From Actinomycetes bacterium (GTDB taxonomy: Bacteria > Actinomycetota > Acidimicrobiia > Acidimicrobiales > Palsa-688), in NCBI GenBank assembly GCA_021808665.1, contig JAKBBA010000016.1, positions 1-64,000 on the forward strand: DNA of 64,000 bases. The letters run 5' to 3'. The notes beneath the pieces were generated by a model. That model did not search any database, was not told the origin of the DNA, and saw only the letters and a list, made by a program, of their open reading frames with translations. Numbering within the stretch: the stretch's first letter is position 1; every line of letters begins with the position of its first letter. The translations under genes and the position numbers were made by a program. This document shows, in pieces, positions 16,880 to 25,237 of the stretch.

Positions 16880-18829
16880 TCATACCGCCCGTGATGCGGC
16901 GACCACCACAGGAACCAGCATGCAGCGGCAGCCTACGTGGGCGGGAGGATGCAGCTGACCGGTCGGGAACTCCTCCGGCTTGGATAGGACTCCCGCCAGA
17001 GCGTCGTCGTCACAGTCTGGACATGCGCCATCCAAGTCGTCCACCAACCAGCGCAATCCCTCGCCGGGTGGGGTCAAGGTCCAGGTACCCCGGGCAAAGG
17101 CCGCGCAAAGGGCATCTCCCACCAGCCGTTCGATGCGCTGAGATTTCCACTCCCGGTACGCCGAGCCGATAGCTTCGACGAGGCCGTCACGTTCGTCGGG
17201 GTTTCCTTCTCCGCCCAGAACCGACTCCGCCTCGATCGCCTGCTCGAGGCGTCTTCGCAGCGCTCGGACGAGACTTGCAGCGCACGCGTCAGCGAGGTCT
17301 TCGACGTCCACGAGGGCAGAGCCAGCCTGGCCGTCGGGTTCGGGCAGTCCGAAGCTTTGCGACGCGAACGCAGCGCCCCTGCTACCTGCTTCGACCAAAG
17401 CTGGGTCGACCATCGCCCGGTACCGCCTCAGCTGAGCCTGCTCCCGCCCCAAGAGTCGCTCTACGCTCAGGTTCCCGCTGAGGATCCGTAGCTTGTCGAG
17501 CAGGTCATTCTGCTCGTCTTGAAGCGACCGCTTGAGAGCACGCGTCAGCTGCTGCTCCAACTCCCCTATCGCCGACTCTCGCCGCTCCAGCAGCCCCTCT
17601 TCCTCGTCGGTCAGCCCTCCTTCGATGTCTGTGGACTCGGCTACAGCTACGGTGGCGTCGTCGACGGAAACCTGATGGGAGGCGTCGACAGGCCCGCCTT
17701 GATCGTCGCCGGGTGCCGCTGACGGTATACGAAGGTCTACTGCGGCTTGTGTGCCTTGTCGGTCATCGTCACTGTCTTGCCTGTTGGCTCTTATCCGGGC
17801 GAAAAGCTCGTCCACCGCGCTAAGCGGACGTTCCGATCCCCCCGCTTCTAAGGCCTCCGGCTCGGTCGAGTCCGCAGGGACGTCGACGTCCCCTCGACCG
17901 TGGACAACTCCCCCGTCGTCGACAACTCCGCCGTCTATGTTCCCGGATACCCCGTCACTAGGATCGGGTTCGACCGTGGAATCGTCAGCTTCGAGCTCTC
18001 TGCGGTCATCGCCGAGCACCTCCGAAGAAGAGCGCATCCGACGTCCAACCGCGTCTGCCGCCGCCCGGGCCTCCGAGTCGGCCCTTGCGAGCTCGGACTG
18101 AACTTCGTCTAGAGTCCGGCGCACCAACGCATAGCTCTCGATCAGCCGCTCCCGGCCGGCACGGAGTTGCTCTATCTGGACTGAGGCGACTCGGCGGCGG
18201 CGGGCGAGATCGTCGAGGATCCGGTCACGAGTCGCATTGGCCGCCTCGACGGTCATCTCGCTATCTTGCTGAGCCTTGGCGGCTAGCGCAGCCGCCTCGG
18301 CCCGAGCGTTATCTATCGAGGCTGCTGCTTGGGCTTCGGCGTCTGCGATCAACCTGGCGGCGGCCTGCTGGGAGTCGATCGTCTCCTGTTCTGCAAGCGC
18401 TTTGGCCTCAGCGAGCATACGCTCCGCATCCTGACCGGCTTTGGCGATCAGGCTGTCAGCCTCGGCTTTCGCCTGCGCAGCGAGTCGCTCCGATTCCGCT
18501 TGCGCGGCAGCCAAACGCTCCTGGGCGTCAGCTGCGGCTTTAGCCCGAAGGTCGCTAGCCGCTGCCCGCGCGCTTCGCAGCACGCTGGCCGTCTCGTCTC
18601 CCACGGCGTCGATGAGAGCTTCCTCGTCTAGCACAGGCGGGCGTGCGGCCCGCTCCTCGGCAGAGCGCCAAGCCGACTCGAGGTGCTCGGCCCTTTCGCG
18701 CCAGGCCTTTACGTCAGCGGCGACTCGGGCCAGGAAGGCCCGTACTTCTCCGGGATCCAAGCCTCGAAAAGCAGACGTGAAGGACTGGGCCTGGATCAAC
18801 TCGGGCGTCAAAGAAGGATCAGGTCCCAT
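16880..18829 (-). CDS. DivIVA-domain coiled-coil protein with a phage-head-morphogenesis-like C-terminus
   Basis: 649 residues. The first 50 (FTSAFRGLDPGEVRAFLARV) are a DivIVA N-terminal domain, which binds curved membrane. Residues 50-265 are a continuous Ala/Glu/Gln coiled coil, and 265-390 are acidic and low in complexity. The C-terminal 230 residues are different: a helical bundle with AYREWKSQRIERLVGDAL and then a Cys/His site with C603, C606, H627, H631, C634 and C636 (ACPDC ... FPTGQLHPPAHVGCRC). That spacing resembles the zinc-binding end of phage SPP1 gp7/Mu gpF minor head proteins. It is probably a polar or septal scaffold; the role of the tail is unknown. TAATCT lies 8 nt before the ATG. 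Confidence 0.85.
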   Translation of the reverse strand: MGPDPSLTPELIQAQSFTSAFRGLDPGEVRAFLARVAADVKAWRERAEHLESAWRSAEERAARPPVLDEEALIDAVGDETASVLRSARAAASDLRAKAAADAQERLAAAQAESERLAAQAKAEADSLIAKAGQDAERMLAEAKALAEQETIDSQQAAARLIADAEAQAAASIDNARAEAAALAAKAQQDSEMTVEAANATRDRILDDLARRRRVASVQIEQLRAGRERLIESYALVRRTLDEVQSELARADSEARAAADAVGRRMRSSSEVLGDDRRELEADDSTVEPDPSDGVSGNIDGGVVDDGGVVHGRGDVDVPADSTEPEALEAGGSERPLSAVDELFARIRANRQDSDDDRQGTQAAVDLRIPSAAPGDDQGGPVDASHQVSVDDATVAVAESTDIEGGLTDEEEGLLERRESAIGELEQQLTRALKRSLQDEQNDLLDKLRILSGNLSVERLLGREQAQLRRYRAMVDPALVEAGSRGAAFASQSFGLPEPDGQAGSALVDVEDLADACAASLVRALRRRLEQAIEAESVLGGEGNPDERDGLVEAIGSAYREWKSQRIERLVGDALCAAFARGTWTLTPPGEGLRWLVDDLDGACPDCDDDALAGVLSKPEEFPTGQLHPPAHVGCRCMLVPVVVAASRAV

Positions 18830-18837
18830 GCGTGTAG

Positions 18838-18843
18838 AGATTA
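18838..18843 (-). promoter_or_regulatory. -10 box TAATCT of the DivIVA-like gene
   Basis: TAATCT, 8 nt, then ATG at 18829, with no Shine-Dalgarno. Confidence 0.5.
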
Positions 18844-18877
18844 CGACCCGCTACCGCCCGGGTGGGCGATGGTCGCA

Positions 18878-20146
18878 TCAGGCCTTAGCGAGGACCGACT
18901 TGGGGATGGACCCTCCAAGGGCTTTAAGATCGTCAAGCGCCTGCGAGAGCGTCGAGACTGCGTACACTTTCATGCCTTTCGCCTCGCTTTTGGCAGCTGC
19001 GAGCTCCTGTACCGGCACGAAGAAATACTGTGCTCCGGCTTTGCGCACCGCGACAGTCTTTTGAGCCACTCCCCCTACGTCTCCTACCGCACCGCCGAGG
19101 CTTATGGTCCCCGTCGCTGCTATTCGCCTGCCCCCCGTCAGCTGCCCGTGGGTGAGCGAGTCGAGAAGCCCCAGGGTCAGGGCTAGACCGGCGGAAGGGC
19201 CGCCTATCGCCCCGACGTCTATCGACACCGGGAACGGGTAGGAGAAGCTCGCATCTGTCTGGGTAGCGACGCCGAGGAACGCTTTGTGGGGGTCGGCCGG
19301 TGTGGAGCCATTAGAGGGAACCGACGCAAGCTTTGCGCGCAGATCCACGAGTCGGGTGGACCCGTTAGAAGACGTTCGGGAGACGGTGAGGCTGGCCGGC
19401 GAACCCGGCGCCAAGCCGGCGATCGCGGCCGCCAGCGCGGCGCTCGTCGGAGTCGGTCGTCCGTCTACCTTGGTGATGACGTCGTTGCATTCCACGCCTG
19501 CAGCCGCCGCTGCAGTTCCCGGGACCACTTCGACCACTTGGGCCCCAAGATCGGTCTCCGCAACCTTATATCCGAGGGCTCGCAAGGCTACGACCGAGGC
19601 CGCCGACTGAGCACCTTGCATCTGCTGTGTCTGCTGGCATCCCAGCTGGGAGGCCGGGGACCCCCCGAGGATCGCCTGCTTGGGATAGAGGACCGTTGCG
19701 TCGTCCAACGAGTGCAGCAGTCCAAGCTTCGCCAGCGCGAACTCCCACGGAGTCGCCGGGCCCTCAAGTACGTCGACCATCATTATCGAGCCGTCGACAG
19801 GCGCCGACTTGGACACCGGAATGACGATCCGGACACAGGGACGACCCCCCGGCAACGCCCAGTTCCCGCCGCCCACCGACTTGCAGTCAGGTGATGCCGA
19901 CACAGTCGGCGCGGTCCCCGGGGAGATGGCGTAATACTCGCCCGCTCCGTGCAGGACGTAGACACCGAAAGCTACTATGACCGCTACTGCGACGCCTACG
20001 CCAACAGTGGTGGACCGGCGACCTCGGCGGATGCGCCTGCGCTTGGTGTCGTAGTGCTGTAGGGTAACTGAATTGGTGGTCAAGTTTGTTTTCTCCGTAC
20101 GGGCCTTAACGGCGTACCGTCGCTTCACGTCGGACCAGCCTGCCAC
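18878..20146 (-). CDS. Membrane-anchored PDZ-Lon protease (YlbL/SdrC family)
   Basis: 422 residues. A basic N-terminus and one transmembrane helix (about 47-64) put the rest outside the cell. PDZ is at about 195-275 (GTAAAAAGVECNDVITKVDG). A Lon-type proteolytic domain (about 285-410) has the dyad S318 in IGGPSAGLA and K363 in GVAQKTVAVRKAG, 45 residues apart as in Lon. There is no AAA+ domain. The family occurs widely in Gram-positives and is implicated in envelope protein quality control. The start is uncertain: GTG at 20146 or a later TTG near 20083 with GGAG upstream. It is the gene upstream of, and in line with, the DivIVA-like protein. Confidence 0.93.
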   Translation of the reverse strand: MAGWSDVKRRYAVKARTEKTNLTTNSVTLQHYDTKRRRIRRGRRSTTVGVGVAVAVIVAFGVYVLHGAGEYYAISPGTAPTVSASPDCKSVGGGNWALPGGRPCVRIVIPVSKSAPVDGSIMMVDVLEGPATPWEFALAKLGLLHSLDDATVLYPKQAILGGSPASQLGCQQTQQMQGAQSAASVVALRALGYKVAETDLGAQVVEVVPGTAAAAAGVECNDVITKVDGRPTPTSAALAAAIAGLAPGSPASLTVSRTSSNGSTRLVDLRAKLASVPSNGSTPADPHKAFLGVATQTDASFSYPFPVSIDVGAIGGPSAGLALTLGLLDSLTHGQLTGGRRIAATGTISLGGAVGDVGGVAQKTVAVRKAGAQYFFVPVQELAAAKSEAKGMKVYAVSTLSQALDDLKALGGSIPKSVLAKA

Positions 20147-20176
20147 GCCGAGCCGCCAAGTTTGTATGCACTCGCT

Positions 20177-20338
20177 ATGACACGACCGAGTCCCACCGTT
20201 CGCAGGGTGTTGAGAGCGATCGAATCGGCGACGGTCCTGATCTTTATTGTCGCCCTTCTCGGCGTGCTCCTAGCCGGAGCCTTGGGCGGGGCCGTCTACG
20301 GGTTGTCGAAGTTGCTGCATCACCTTGCTTCCCAGTGA
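20177..20338 (+). CDS. Small single-pass membrane protein (53 aa)
   Basis: ATG at 20177 to TGA at 20336-20338, encoding 53 residues: a basic N-terminus (MTRPSPTVRR), one long hydrophobic helix (about 18-44, rich in Leu/Ala/Gly), and a short KLLHHLASQ tail. Its stop overlaps the GTG start of the HEAT protein by GTGA (20335-20338), which supports translation of both. TATGCA lies 6 nt before the ATG. No family is recognised. It may anchor or regulate the HEAT-repeat partner at the membrane (inference). Confidence 0.65.
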   Translation: MTRPSPTVRRVLRAIESATVLIFIVALLGVLLAGALGGAVYGLSKLLHHLASQ

Positions 20339-21096
20339 CAGCACCTCGTACGCCTAGCTTTGCAGCGGTCCGAGCTACCGCAGACGGACCTTCGAGCTCG
20401 ACGATACTGCGTAGGCGCATCGCCTCCGTCGCAGGCCATATCGAAGACGAGCAAGCCGCTCGACGGGCTTTCGACGACCCTGAGGCTCCGGTACGCGCCA
20501 GCGGGCTTGTGGCCCTGATCCGCATGAAGAGACTCACCAAGCTTGACTTCCACACAGCCCTGGCCGACGAGTCACCTCTGCTTCGAAGTCGACTCTGCGA
20601 GACAGCCGGGTTGATCTCCGCCGCTGAACCGCAACCTGCCACCACTAGGCACGACCGCGTGCCACCTAGCCAAGAGGATGTCCTCGCCGGTCTGAGTCGC
20701 CTGCTAGATGACCCGGTTCCCGCTGTAGTAGAGGCAGCTTGTTTCGGGATCGGCGAGGCCACCACCGCATCGTCGGGGGACGATGCCGAGCCCGCCACGG
20801 ACGAGTTGGTCTCGAAACTCTCTCAAATATCTCGTAATCATCCAGATCTCCTCTGCAGGGAGTCTGCCGTCGCCGCCCTCGGTTCCATCGGCGCTCCCGA
20901 TGGGCTGAGCGCCGTGATCGAGGCTATGGGAGGCAAGCCCGCCCTACGACGCCGAGCGATCGTCGCCTTGGCCGCTTTCGACCACGCCGAAGCCTCCGCC
21001 GCTGTCGAGCGCGCCCTTTCAGACAGGGACTGGCAAGTCCGCCAGGCCGCCGAGGACCTCTGTGATAGCCCTCGGGACAGCCCGGCACCAAGTTGA
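20335..21096 (+). CDS. HEAT-repeat protein
   Basis: 253 residues made of about six helical HEAT/PBS-lyase-like repeats. Clear copies are RRAFDDPEAPVRASGLVALI, SRLLDDPVPAVVEAACFGIG and VERALSDRDWQVRQAAEDL. Such repeats form a curved protein-binding surface, and there is no catalytic motif. The GTG start overlaps the stop of the small membrane protein, so synthesis is coupled. The partner is unknown; the divergent neighbour is the PDZ-Lon protease. Confidence 0.85.
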   Translation: MTAPRTPSFAAVRATADGPSSSTILRRRIASVAGHIEDEQAARRAFDDPEAPVRASGLVALIRMKRLTKLDFHTALADESPLLRSRLCETAGLISAAEPQPATTRHDRVPPSQEDVLAGLSRLLDDPVPAVVEAACFGIGEATTASSGDDAEPATDELVSKLSQISRNHPDLLCRESAVAALGSIGAPDGLSAVIEAMGGKPALRRRAIVALAAFDHAEASAAVERALSDRDWQVRQAAEDLCDSPRDSPAPS

Positions 21097-21179
21097 GAGC
21101 GCACCAGTTCCCAAGCATTTCACCTGAGGTTCTCCTTCCATTCACCTCCTGTCGCTTCGATCCCGCTAGACCGTAGGAT

Positions 21180-21959
21180 GTGGAAACGAAACTGAGCAGC
21201 CAAGCCACGACAGCGGGGAATCGCTCGTTGCGACTTGAAGGAGCCGTCAACTTCAGGGATCTCGGCGGCCTCGCAACGCGCGACGGGCGCGTAACGGCAA
21301 GAGGGATCCTCTTCAGGGGCGACAGTCCCCGCTACCTGACCGAGCGGGACACGGACACCTTCGAACGGATCGGCCTTCGGACGGTAATAGACTTGCGCTC
21401 GGAGACCGAACGCGGCCGGGATTCTTCGCGTCCCTTGGCTTCGTGCGTCCCGCTGATGCTGCACATCCCGATGCAGTACGCCCCCGACTCGGACGACTCC
21501 GGTACCTACGTGGTGCCAGAGGGGGTCTCGTCTCTGGAGGATTTATACGTCGCCTACCTGCGCCACAGCGGGCAAGCTATCGCTAGGACCTTCTCAGTGC
21601 TCGCCGACCCCAAGACGATGCCGGCCCTGATCCACTGCGCCGCCGGAAAGGACCGCACCGGCCTGATCGCTGCTCTGGTCCTAAGCAGTGTCGGCGTCGA
21701 AGACGACCTGATCGCCGGCGATTACGAGGCGACGTCGATCAACATACCGTCGCTTATAGCCCTACTCGAACAGGCTGATCCCATAGCCGGAGATCACCTA
21801 AGCCACCTAGACCCCGAGCTGCTACGCGCCGACCGTCGCACGATCCTCTCGACCCTCAACTGGCTGCGATCGACCTACGGCTCGGTGGACGGCTATCTCA
21901 AGTTCTGCGGTGTAGCGAACGATGACGTGGCCGTGCTGAGACACCGCCTCGTGGGCTGA
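21180..21959 (+). CDS. Tyrosine-protein phosphatase (PtpB/Y_phosphatase3 family)
   Basis: 259 residues. The N-terminal GAVNFRDLGGLATRDG and the P-loop HCAAGKDRTG (Cys nucleophile, Arg phosphate binder) identify the MptpB/SIW14-like family of protein-tyrosine or phosphoinositide phosphatases. The general acid is probably an aspartate in the preceding YLTERDTDTF/ADPKTMP region. There is no signal peptide. The start is the GTG at 21180, with a weak TAGACC 7 nt upstream. It is convergent with mreB. Confidence 0.92.
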   Translation: METKLSSQATTAGNRSLRLEGAVNFRDLGGLATRDGRVTARGILFRGDSPRYLTERDTDTFERIGLRTVIDLRSETERGRDSSRPLASCVPLMLHIPMQYAPDSDDSGTYVVPEGVSSLEDLYVAYLRHSGQAIARTFSVLADPKTMPALIHCAAGKDRTGLIAALVLSSVGVEDDLIAGDYEATSINIPSLIALLEQADPIAGDHLSHLDPELLRADRRTILSTLNWLRSTYGSVDGYLKFCGVANDDVAVLRHRLVG

Positions 21960-21993
21960 GCAGGCTCGCACCTCGTTCTCCGGTGTGACGCCG

Positions 21994-23046
21994 TTAGTTC
22001 ATGAACAGGTCACGCACTGCCTCGAACTCCTCAAGACATCTTCCCGCACCGAGAACAACGCATTCGAGGGGGGCGTCGACGAGGTGCACTGGCAGGGAAG
22101 TCTCTGAAGCGATCCGCTTGTCCAACCCTTGGAGCATCCCACCCCCTCCGACCAAGTGGATACCTTGGCTGATCAGATCCTGGGCGAGCTCCGGCGGCGA
22201 GTTGCCGAGACACTTGACGACAGAGTCCACGATCGCCCCGACCTGCTCCTCTATAGCCTCACGGACCTCTTCGGGTGCCAGTATGACCGTCTTGGGAAGC
22301 CCGGACATCAAGTCGCGTCCTCGCACCTCGGCCTTCACCTCGTCGCGCTCTGAAGGCCACGCTGACCCGATAGCCAACTTGATCTCCTCGGCGGTGCGCT
22401 CCCCGACGGCGATCCCGTACTCCCTGCGGACGTAGGCCTGTATAGAAGCATCGATGTCGAAGCTACCCACCCGGATCGCTTCGAGCGCAACTATCCCTCC
22501 GAGCGAGATAACCGCTGTCTCTGTCGTACCTCCCCCGACGTCGACCACCATGTTCCCAAGAGGCTCGTTGATCGGCAAACCGGCTCCTATCGCCGCAGCC
22601 ATCGGCTGCTCGATCAGGTACGCCCCGTTGGCCCCCGCCCCACGAGCAGCCTCTTGAACGGCTCTCCTCTCGACCTCGGTGATCGCCGAGGGTACGCAGA
22701 TGATGACCTTCGGCCTGTTGAAGCGGGACACTCCGGTCCGTTGCAGGAGAAGCCTGATCATCCGTTGGGTTATGTCGAAGTCTGTTATAGCCCCCTTTCG
22801 TAGGGGCCTGACGGCGACGATGTAGCCGGGTGTGCGCCCTATCATCTGCCAGGCTTCGTGGCCCATCGCCAGAACCTCTTGGTTGCGGGAGTTCAAGGCG
22901 ATGACGGTCGGCTCGTTGAGCACGATTCCTCTGCCGCGCGTGTAGACGAGGGTATTGGCGGTCCCTAGGTCTATCGCAAGGTCCCTAGCCACCTGGCTCA
23001 CCACCTTCGTCGTCGTCAGCGTCGGCCTCTCCTGCAAGGCGGACAT
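21994..23046 (-). CDS. mreB: Rod-shape actin MreB/Mbl
   Basis: 350 residues, full-length bacterial actin. Phosphate-1 loop DLGTANTLVYTRGRG, phosphate-2 DVGGGTTETAVISLGG, and adenosine motif GIHLVGGGGMLQGLDKRI are all intact. It polymerises under the membrane and guides lateral wall synthesis. There is no mreC or mreD next to it; the rodA partner lies at the right edge of the window. Its start region overlaps the 3' end of the small membrane-protein gene (22985-23046), so expression is coupled to moaE and that gene. The N-terminal about 20 residues before LAIDLG are longer than in E. coli and may help membrane binding. Confidence 0.97.
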   Translation of the reverse strand: MSALQERPTLTTTKVVSQVARDLAIDLGTANTLVYTRGRGIVLNEPTVIALNSRNQEVLAMGHEAWQMIGRTPGYIVAVRPLRKGAITDFDITQRMIRLLLQRTGVSRFNRPKVIICVPSAITEVERRAVQEAARGAGANGAYLIEQPMAAAIGAGLPINEPLGNMVVDVGGGTTETAVISLGGIVALEAIRVGSFDIDASIQAYVRREYGIAVGERTAEEIKLAIGSAWPSERDEVKAEVRGRDLMSGLPKTVILAPEEVREAIEEQVGAIVDSVVKCLGNSPPELAQDLISQGIHLVGGGGMLQGLDKRIASETSLPVHLVDAPLECVVLGAGRCLEEFEAVRDLFMN

Positions 23047-23287
23047 TAGCGCTGCGCGGCGCTACAGGCCGCACCTTGAAGTGGTCGCCACGTTCTCGTA
23101 CCGCAACGACGGCCCCCTTGTCAGGGGCCAGGGCACTTAGACCCTTCTGGAACGAAGCCATCTTGGCGTCGACGGAGGTCGGTTCCCTGTGACGCCACCA
23201 CACCACCAGGATACCCAGCACAGCCAGAACCACGGCCCCGACGAGGTAGACGACATTGGAGAGGACGTTCGAAGACGTCGCTAGCAC
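22985..23287 (-). CDS. Small membrane protein between moaE and mreB
   Basis: 100 residues: one transmembrane helix (about 13-32, VVYLVGAVVLAVLGILVVWW) followed by a cytoplasmic basic-then-acidic tail ending DADDDEGGEPGG. The GTG start overlaps the moaE stop (23281-23287) and the 3' end overlaps mreB by 62 bp in another frame. Both overlaps argue for a real, co-translated gene. No family is recognised. Its place just before mreB suggests a membrane adaptor, but this is only context. Confidence 0.7.
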   Translation of the reverse strand: MLATSSNVLSNVVYLVGAVVLAVLGILVVWWRHREPTSVDAKMASFQKGLSALAPDKGAVVAVRERGDHFKVRPVAPRSANVRLAGEADADDDEGGEPGG

Positions 23288-23763
23288 TGGCGGATCTCTG
23301 CGACGTCATGGGCGTCCAAGCCCCAGTCCTCGCCGCCTTCCCACGTCTCTCGCTTCCATATCGGAACGGTCCGCTTCAGCGTGTCGATGCAAAAGCGAGC
23401 GGCTTCGAAAGCGTCGCCTCTGTGGGGCGCCGAAACAGCGACGATCACAGAGCACTCTTCGAGATCCAATGGCCCAGTCCGATGCCAGATCACGATACGG
23501 CCGAGGCCGTCGTGACGCTTCTTGGCCTCTTCGGCGATTAGCACAAAGCGAGGAACCACCTGGGACTCATACGCCTCGTATTCTAGCCGGCTGACACCCG
23601 GACGTCCCTCGGCATGGTCGCGTACTGTTCCGCCGAACACGACGATAGCCCCGCAGTCGGGGCGCCGAACCCAGGCCCAAGCGCGCTCGACGGGAAGCTC
23701 GGCTGTCGTCAAGGCCGGCCACACATCCCCGTCGTGGCGGGGTGGAATCTCCAATGTGTCCAC
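23281..23763 (-). CDS. moaE: Molybdopterin synthase catalytic subunit MoaE
   Basis: 160 residues. GAIVVFGGTVRDHAEG, LEYEAYESQVVPRF, IWHRTGPLDLEECSVIVAVSAPHR and TLKRTVPIWKRE cover the MoaE fold and its catalytic lysines. It makes molybdopterin from precursor Z using thiocarboxylated MoaD. No moaD or other cofactor genes are adjacent, so the gene seems to have moved into an envelope-gene operon. The GTG at 23763 lies 6 nt after TAGCAT (leaderless). Confidence 0.95.
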   Translation of the reverse strand: MDTLEIPPRHDGDVWPALTTAELPVERAWAWVRRPDCGAIVVFGGTVRDHAEGRPGVSRLEYEAYESQVVPRFVLIAEEAKKRHDGLGRIVIWHRTGPLDLEECSVIVAVSAPHRGDAFEAARFCIDTLKRTVPIWKRETWEGGEDWGLDAHDVAEIRQC

Positions 23764-23769
23764 CCGACC

Positions 23770-23775
23770 ATGCTA
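23770..23775 (-). promoter_or_regulatory. -10 box TAGCAT of the moaE-mreB operon
   Basis: TAGCAT, 6 nt (GGTCGG), then GTG at 23763. Confidence 0.6.
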
Positions 23776-23900
23776 CGACGCCGAACGCCCCCCTGCCGGA
23801 CGGATGCCACGATCTCTTTAAAGCTCCTTCAGGGTGACGGGCACAACCCGAGTGTGGAGGGGGTCGGCGGACCCGATGCCACCTGAGCGCAGCGGATAGT

Positions 23901-23906
23901 TAGGCT
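23901..23906 (+). promoter_or_regulatory. -10 box TAGGCT of the HtrA-like gene
   Basis: TAGGCT, 8 nt (CACGTCCC), then GTG at 23915. Confidence 0.6.
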
Positions 23907-23914
23907 CACGTCCC

Positions 23915-25237
23915 GTGGGATCGCCATCCGACAATCTGGAACCCGAACCGGAGTTCGACGACGGCGACATGTCAGGGTTTTCATTCGACGACGTCCCACC
24001 GCAGCGCGCCTGGCTGTCGCCCGACGACCGCCTGTGGCGTCACCCTTCCGAGTGGTGGGAATCTGGCAGTAATGTCTCACCCGTCGCCCAAGTATGCCCG
24101 CCGACCCGACTCAGACAGGGCAGTACCGAGTGGGGACGTTTCTTGGTCACCGGTGTCGTGGCCGGGTTGGTAGCGGCCCTCGTCGTGTCCGGCCTCGCCA
24201 CAGCGGAAGGGTGGTGGACAGGCCGGACCGTCGTCCGGCAAGGGGCTACGACGGCGACGTCGATCGTGTCGCTGTCGGCGCAGGCGAACTCAGCTGGTCA
24301 GCCGGCCACGCCGAACTGGACTGCCGTCGATGACGAGACCATCCCGTCTGTAGTGGCCATAACAGTCTCGGGAGCAGGAGGCCCCCAGCAGGGAAGTGGC
24401 GTGGTACTGGCGAGTTCGGGCGGTCGATCGTACCTCGCGACGGACCTTGCCCTGTTCACCCCGGGAGAGCAGGCCGGCTATATCGGAAAGATCAGCCTGA
24501 CGACCATGACTGGCCAGAGCATTCCTGCCCGCCTCGTCGGAGAGGACTCCGACCAAGGGGTGGCAGTCGTGAGCTTCAGCAGCGTCGGCGGGGTAGCTCC
24601 TGCACTGACCGGAAGCGTCGCTGACATCCAAGAGGCCTCAACGCTTCTCGCCGTCGGCGCCCGAGGTTCGTCGGCCGTCAGCCTGGGTGTAGTGAGCAGT
24701 ACCGACCGGGTGGTTAACACGACCGACGGAGACTCGATGTACGACCTCGTGGAGGTCTCCACCCCGCCGACGGCTCCAGCTGGACGCGGAAGTCCTCTCG
24801 TAAATCAGTACGGCCAGGTGGTGGCTGTAACAGTGTCGGTAGCAGCTACCTCCCCCGGTGACCAGCAGGCCACGTTCGCCGTTCCGATCGACACTGCAAC
24901 GCTAGTGACCCGCGAGGTCCTCGCAGGAGAGAAGATCCAAGAGCCGTGGACAGGCGCCACAGACCTGGCTGGCGTTCCCCTACAAGCGGCCTCTCAAGTC
25001 GAGGTGAACGGAGGGGTGCGGGTCGGGGAGGTGCTTCCCTACAGCCCGGCGCAGAAGGTGGGGATGCAGCCCGGAGACGTTATTTTGAGCTTCGACGGAA
25101 CGGCGGTAACGTCGGCTGGTCAGGTTCTTGCGGACGTCTGCGCGCTCCCGCCGGGGACGTCGGTGCCTATCACGCTCGTGCGCAACGGCCAAACCGTACA
25201 TATGACCATCACCGTGGCGGTCCAGCCTCAGCACTGA
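23915..25237 (+). CDS. HtrA/DegP-like trypsin-fold protein with PDZ domain, catalytic triad lost
   Basis: 440 residues. A cytoplasmic acidic N-terminus (LWRHPSEWW box near 40-48), one transmembrane helix (about 75-97), a chymotrypsin-fold domain (about 135-330), and a C-terminal PDZ (about 345-435, VLPYSPAQKVGMQPGDVILSFDG) give the actinobacterial HtrA layout. By alignment to family motifs, His is replaced at L178 (YLATDLAL for xLTNNHVV). Asp is replaced at G215 (DQGVAVVSF for DLAVL), and Ser at R291 (AGRGSPLVN for GNSGGPLVN). I therefore read it as a pseudoprotease that may bind unfolded or secreted proteins. It overlaps the convergent epimerase gene by 29 bp. Confidence 0.88.
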   Translation: MGSPSDNLEPEPEFDDGDMSGFSFDDVPPQRAWLSPDDRLWRHPSEWWESGSNVSPVAQVCPPTRLRQGSTEWGRFLVTGVVAGLVAALVVSGLATAEGWWTGRTVVRQGATTATSIVSLSAQANSAGQPATPNWTAVDDETIPSVVAITVSGAGGPQQGSGVVLASSGGRSYLATDLALFTPGEQAGYIGKISLTTMTGQSIPARLVGEDSDQGVAVVSFSSVGGVAPALTGSVADIQEASTLLAVGARGSSAVSLGVVSSTDRVVNTTDGDSMYDLVEVSTPPTAPAGRGSPLVNQYGQVVAVTVSVAATSPGDQQATFAVPIDTATLVTREVLAGEKIQEPWTGATDLAGVPLQAASQVEVNGGVRVGEVLPYSPAQKVGMQPGDVILSFDGTAVTSAGQVLADVCALPPGTSVPITLVRNGQTVHMTITVAVQPQH

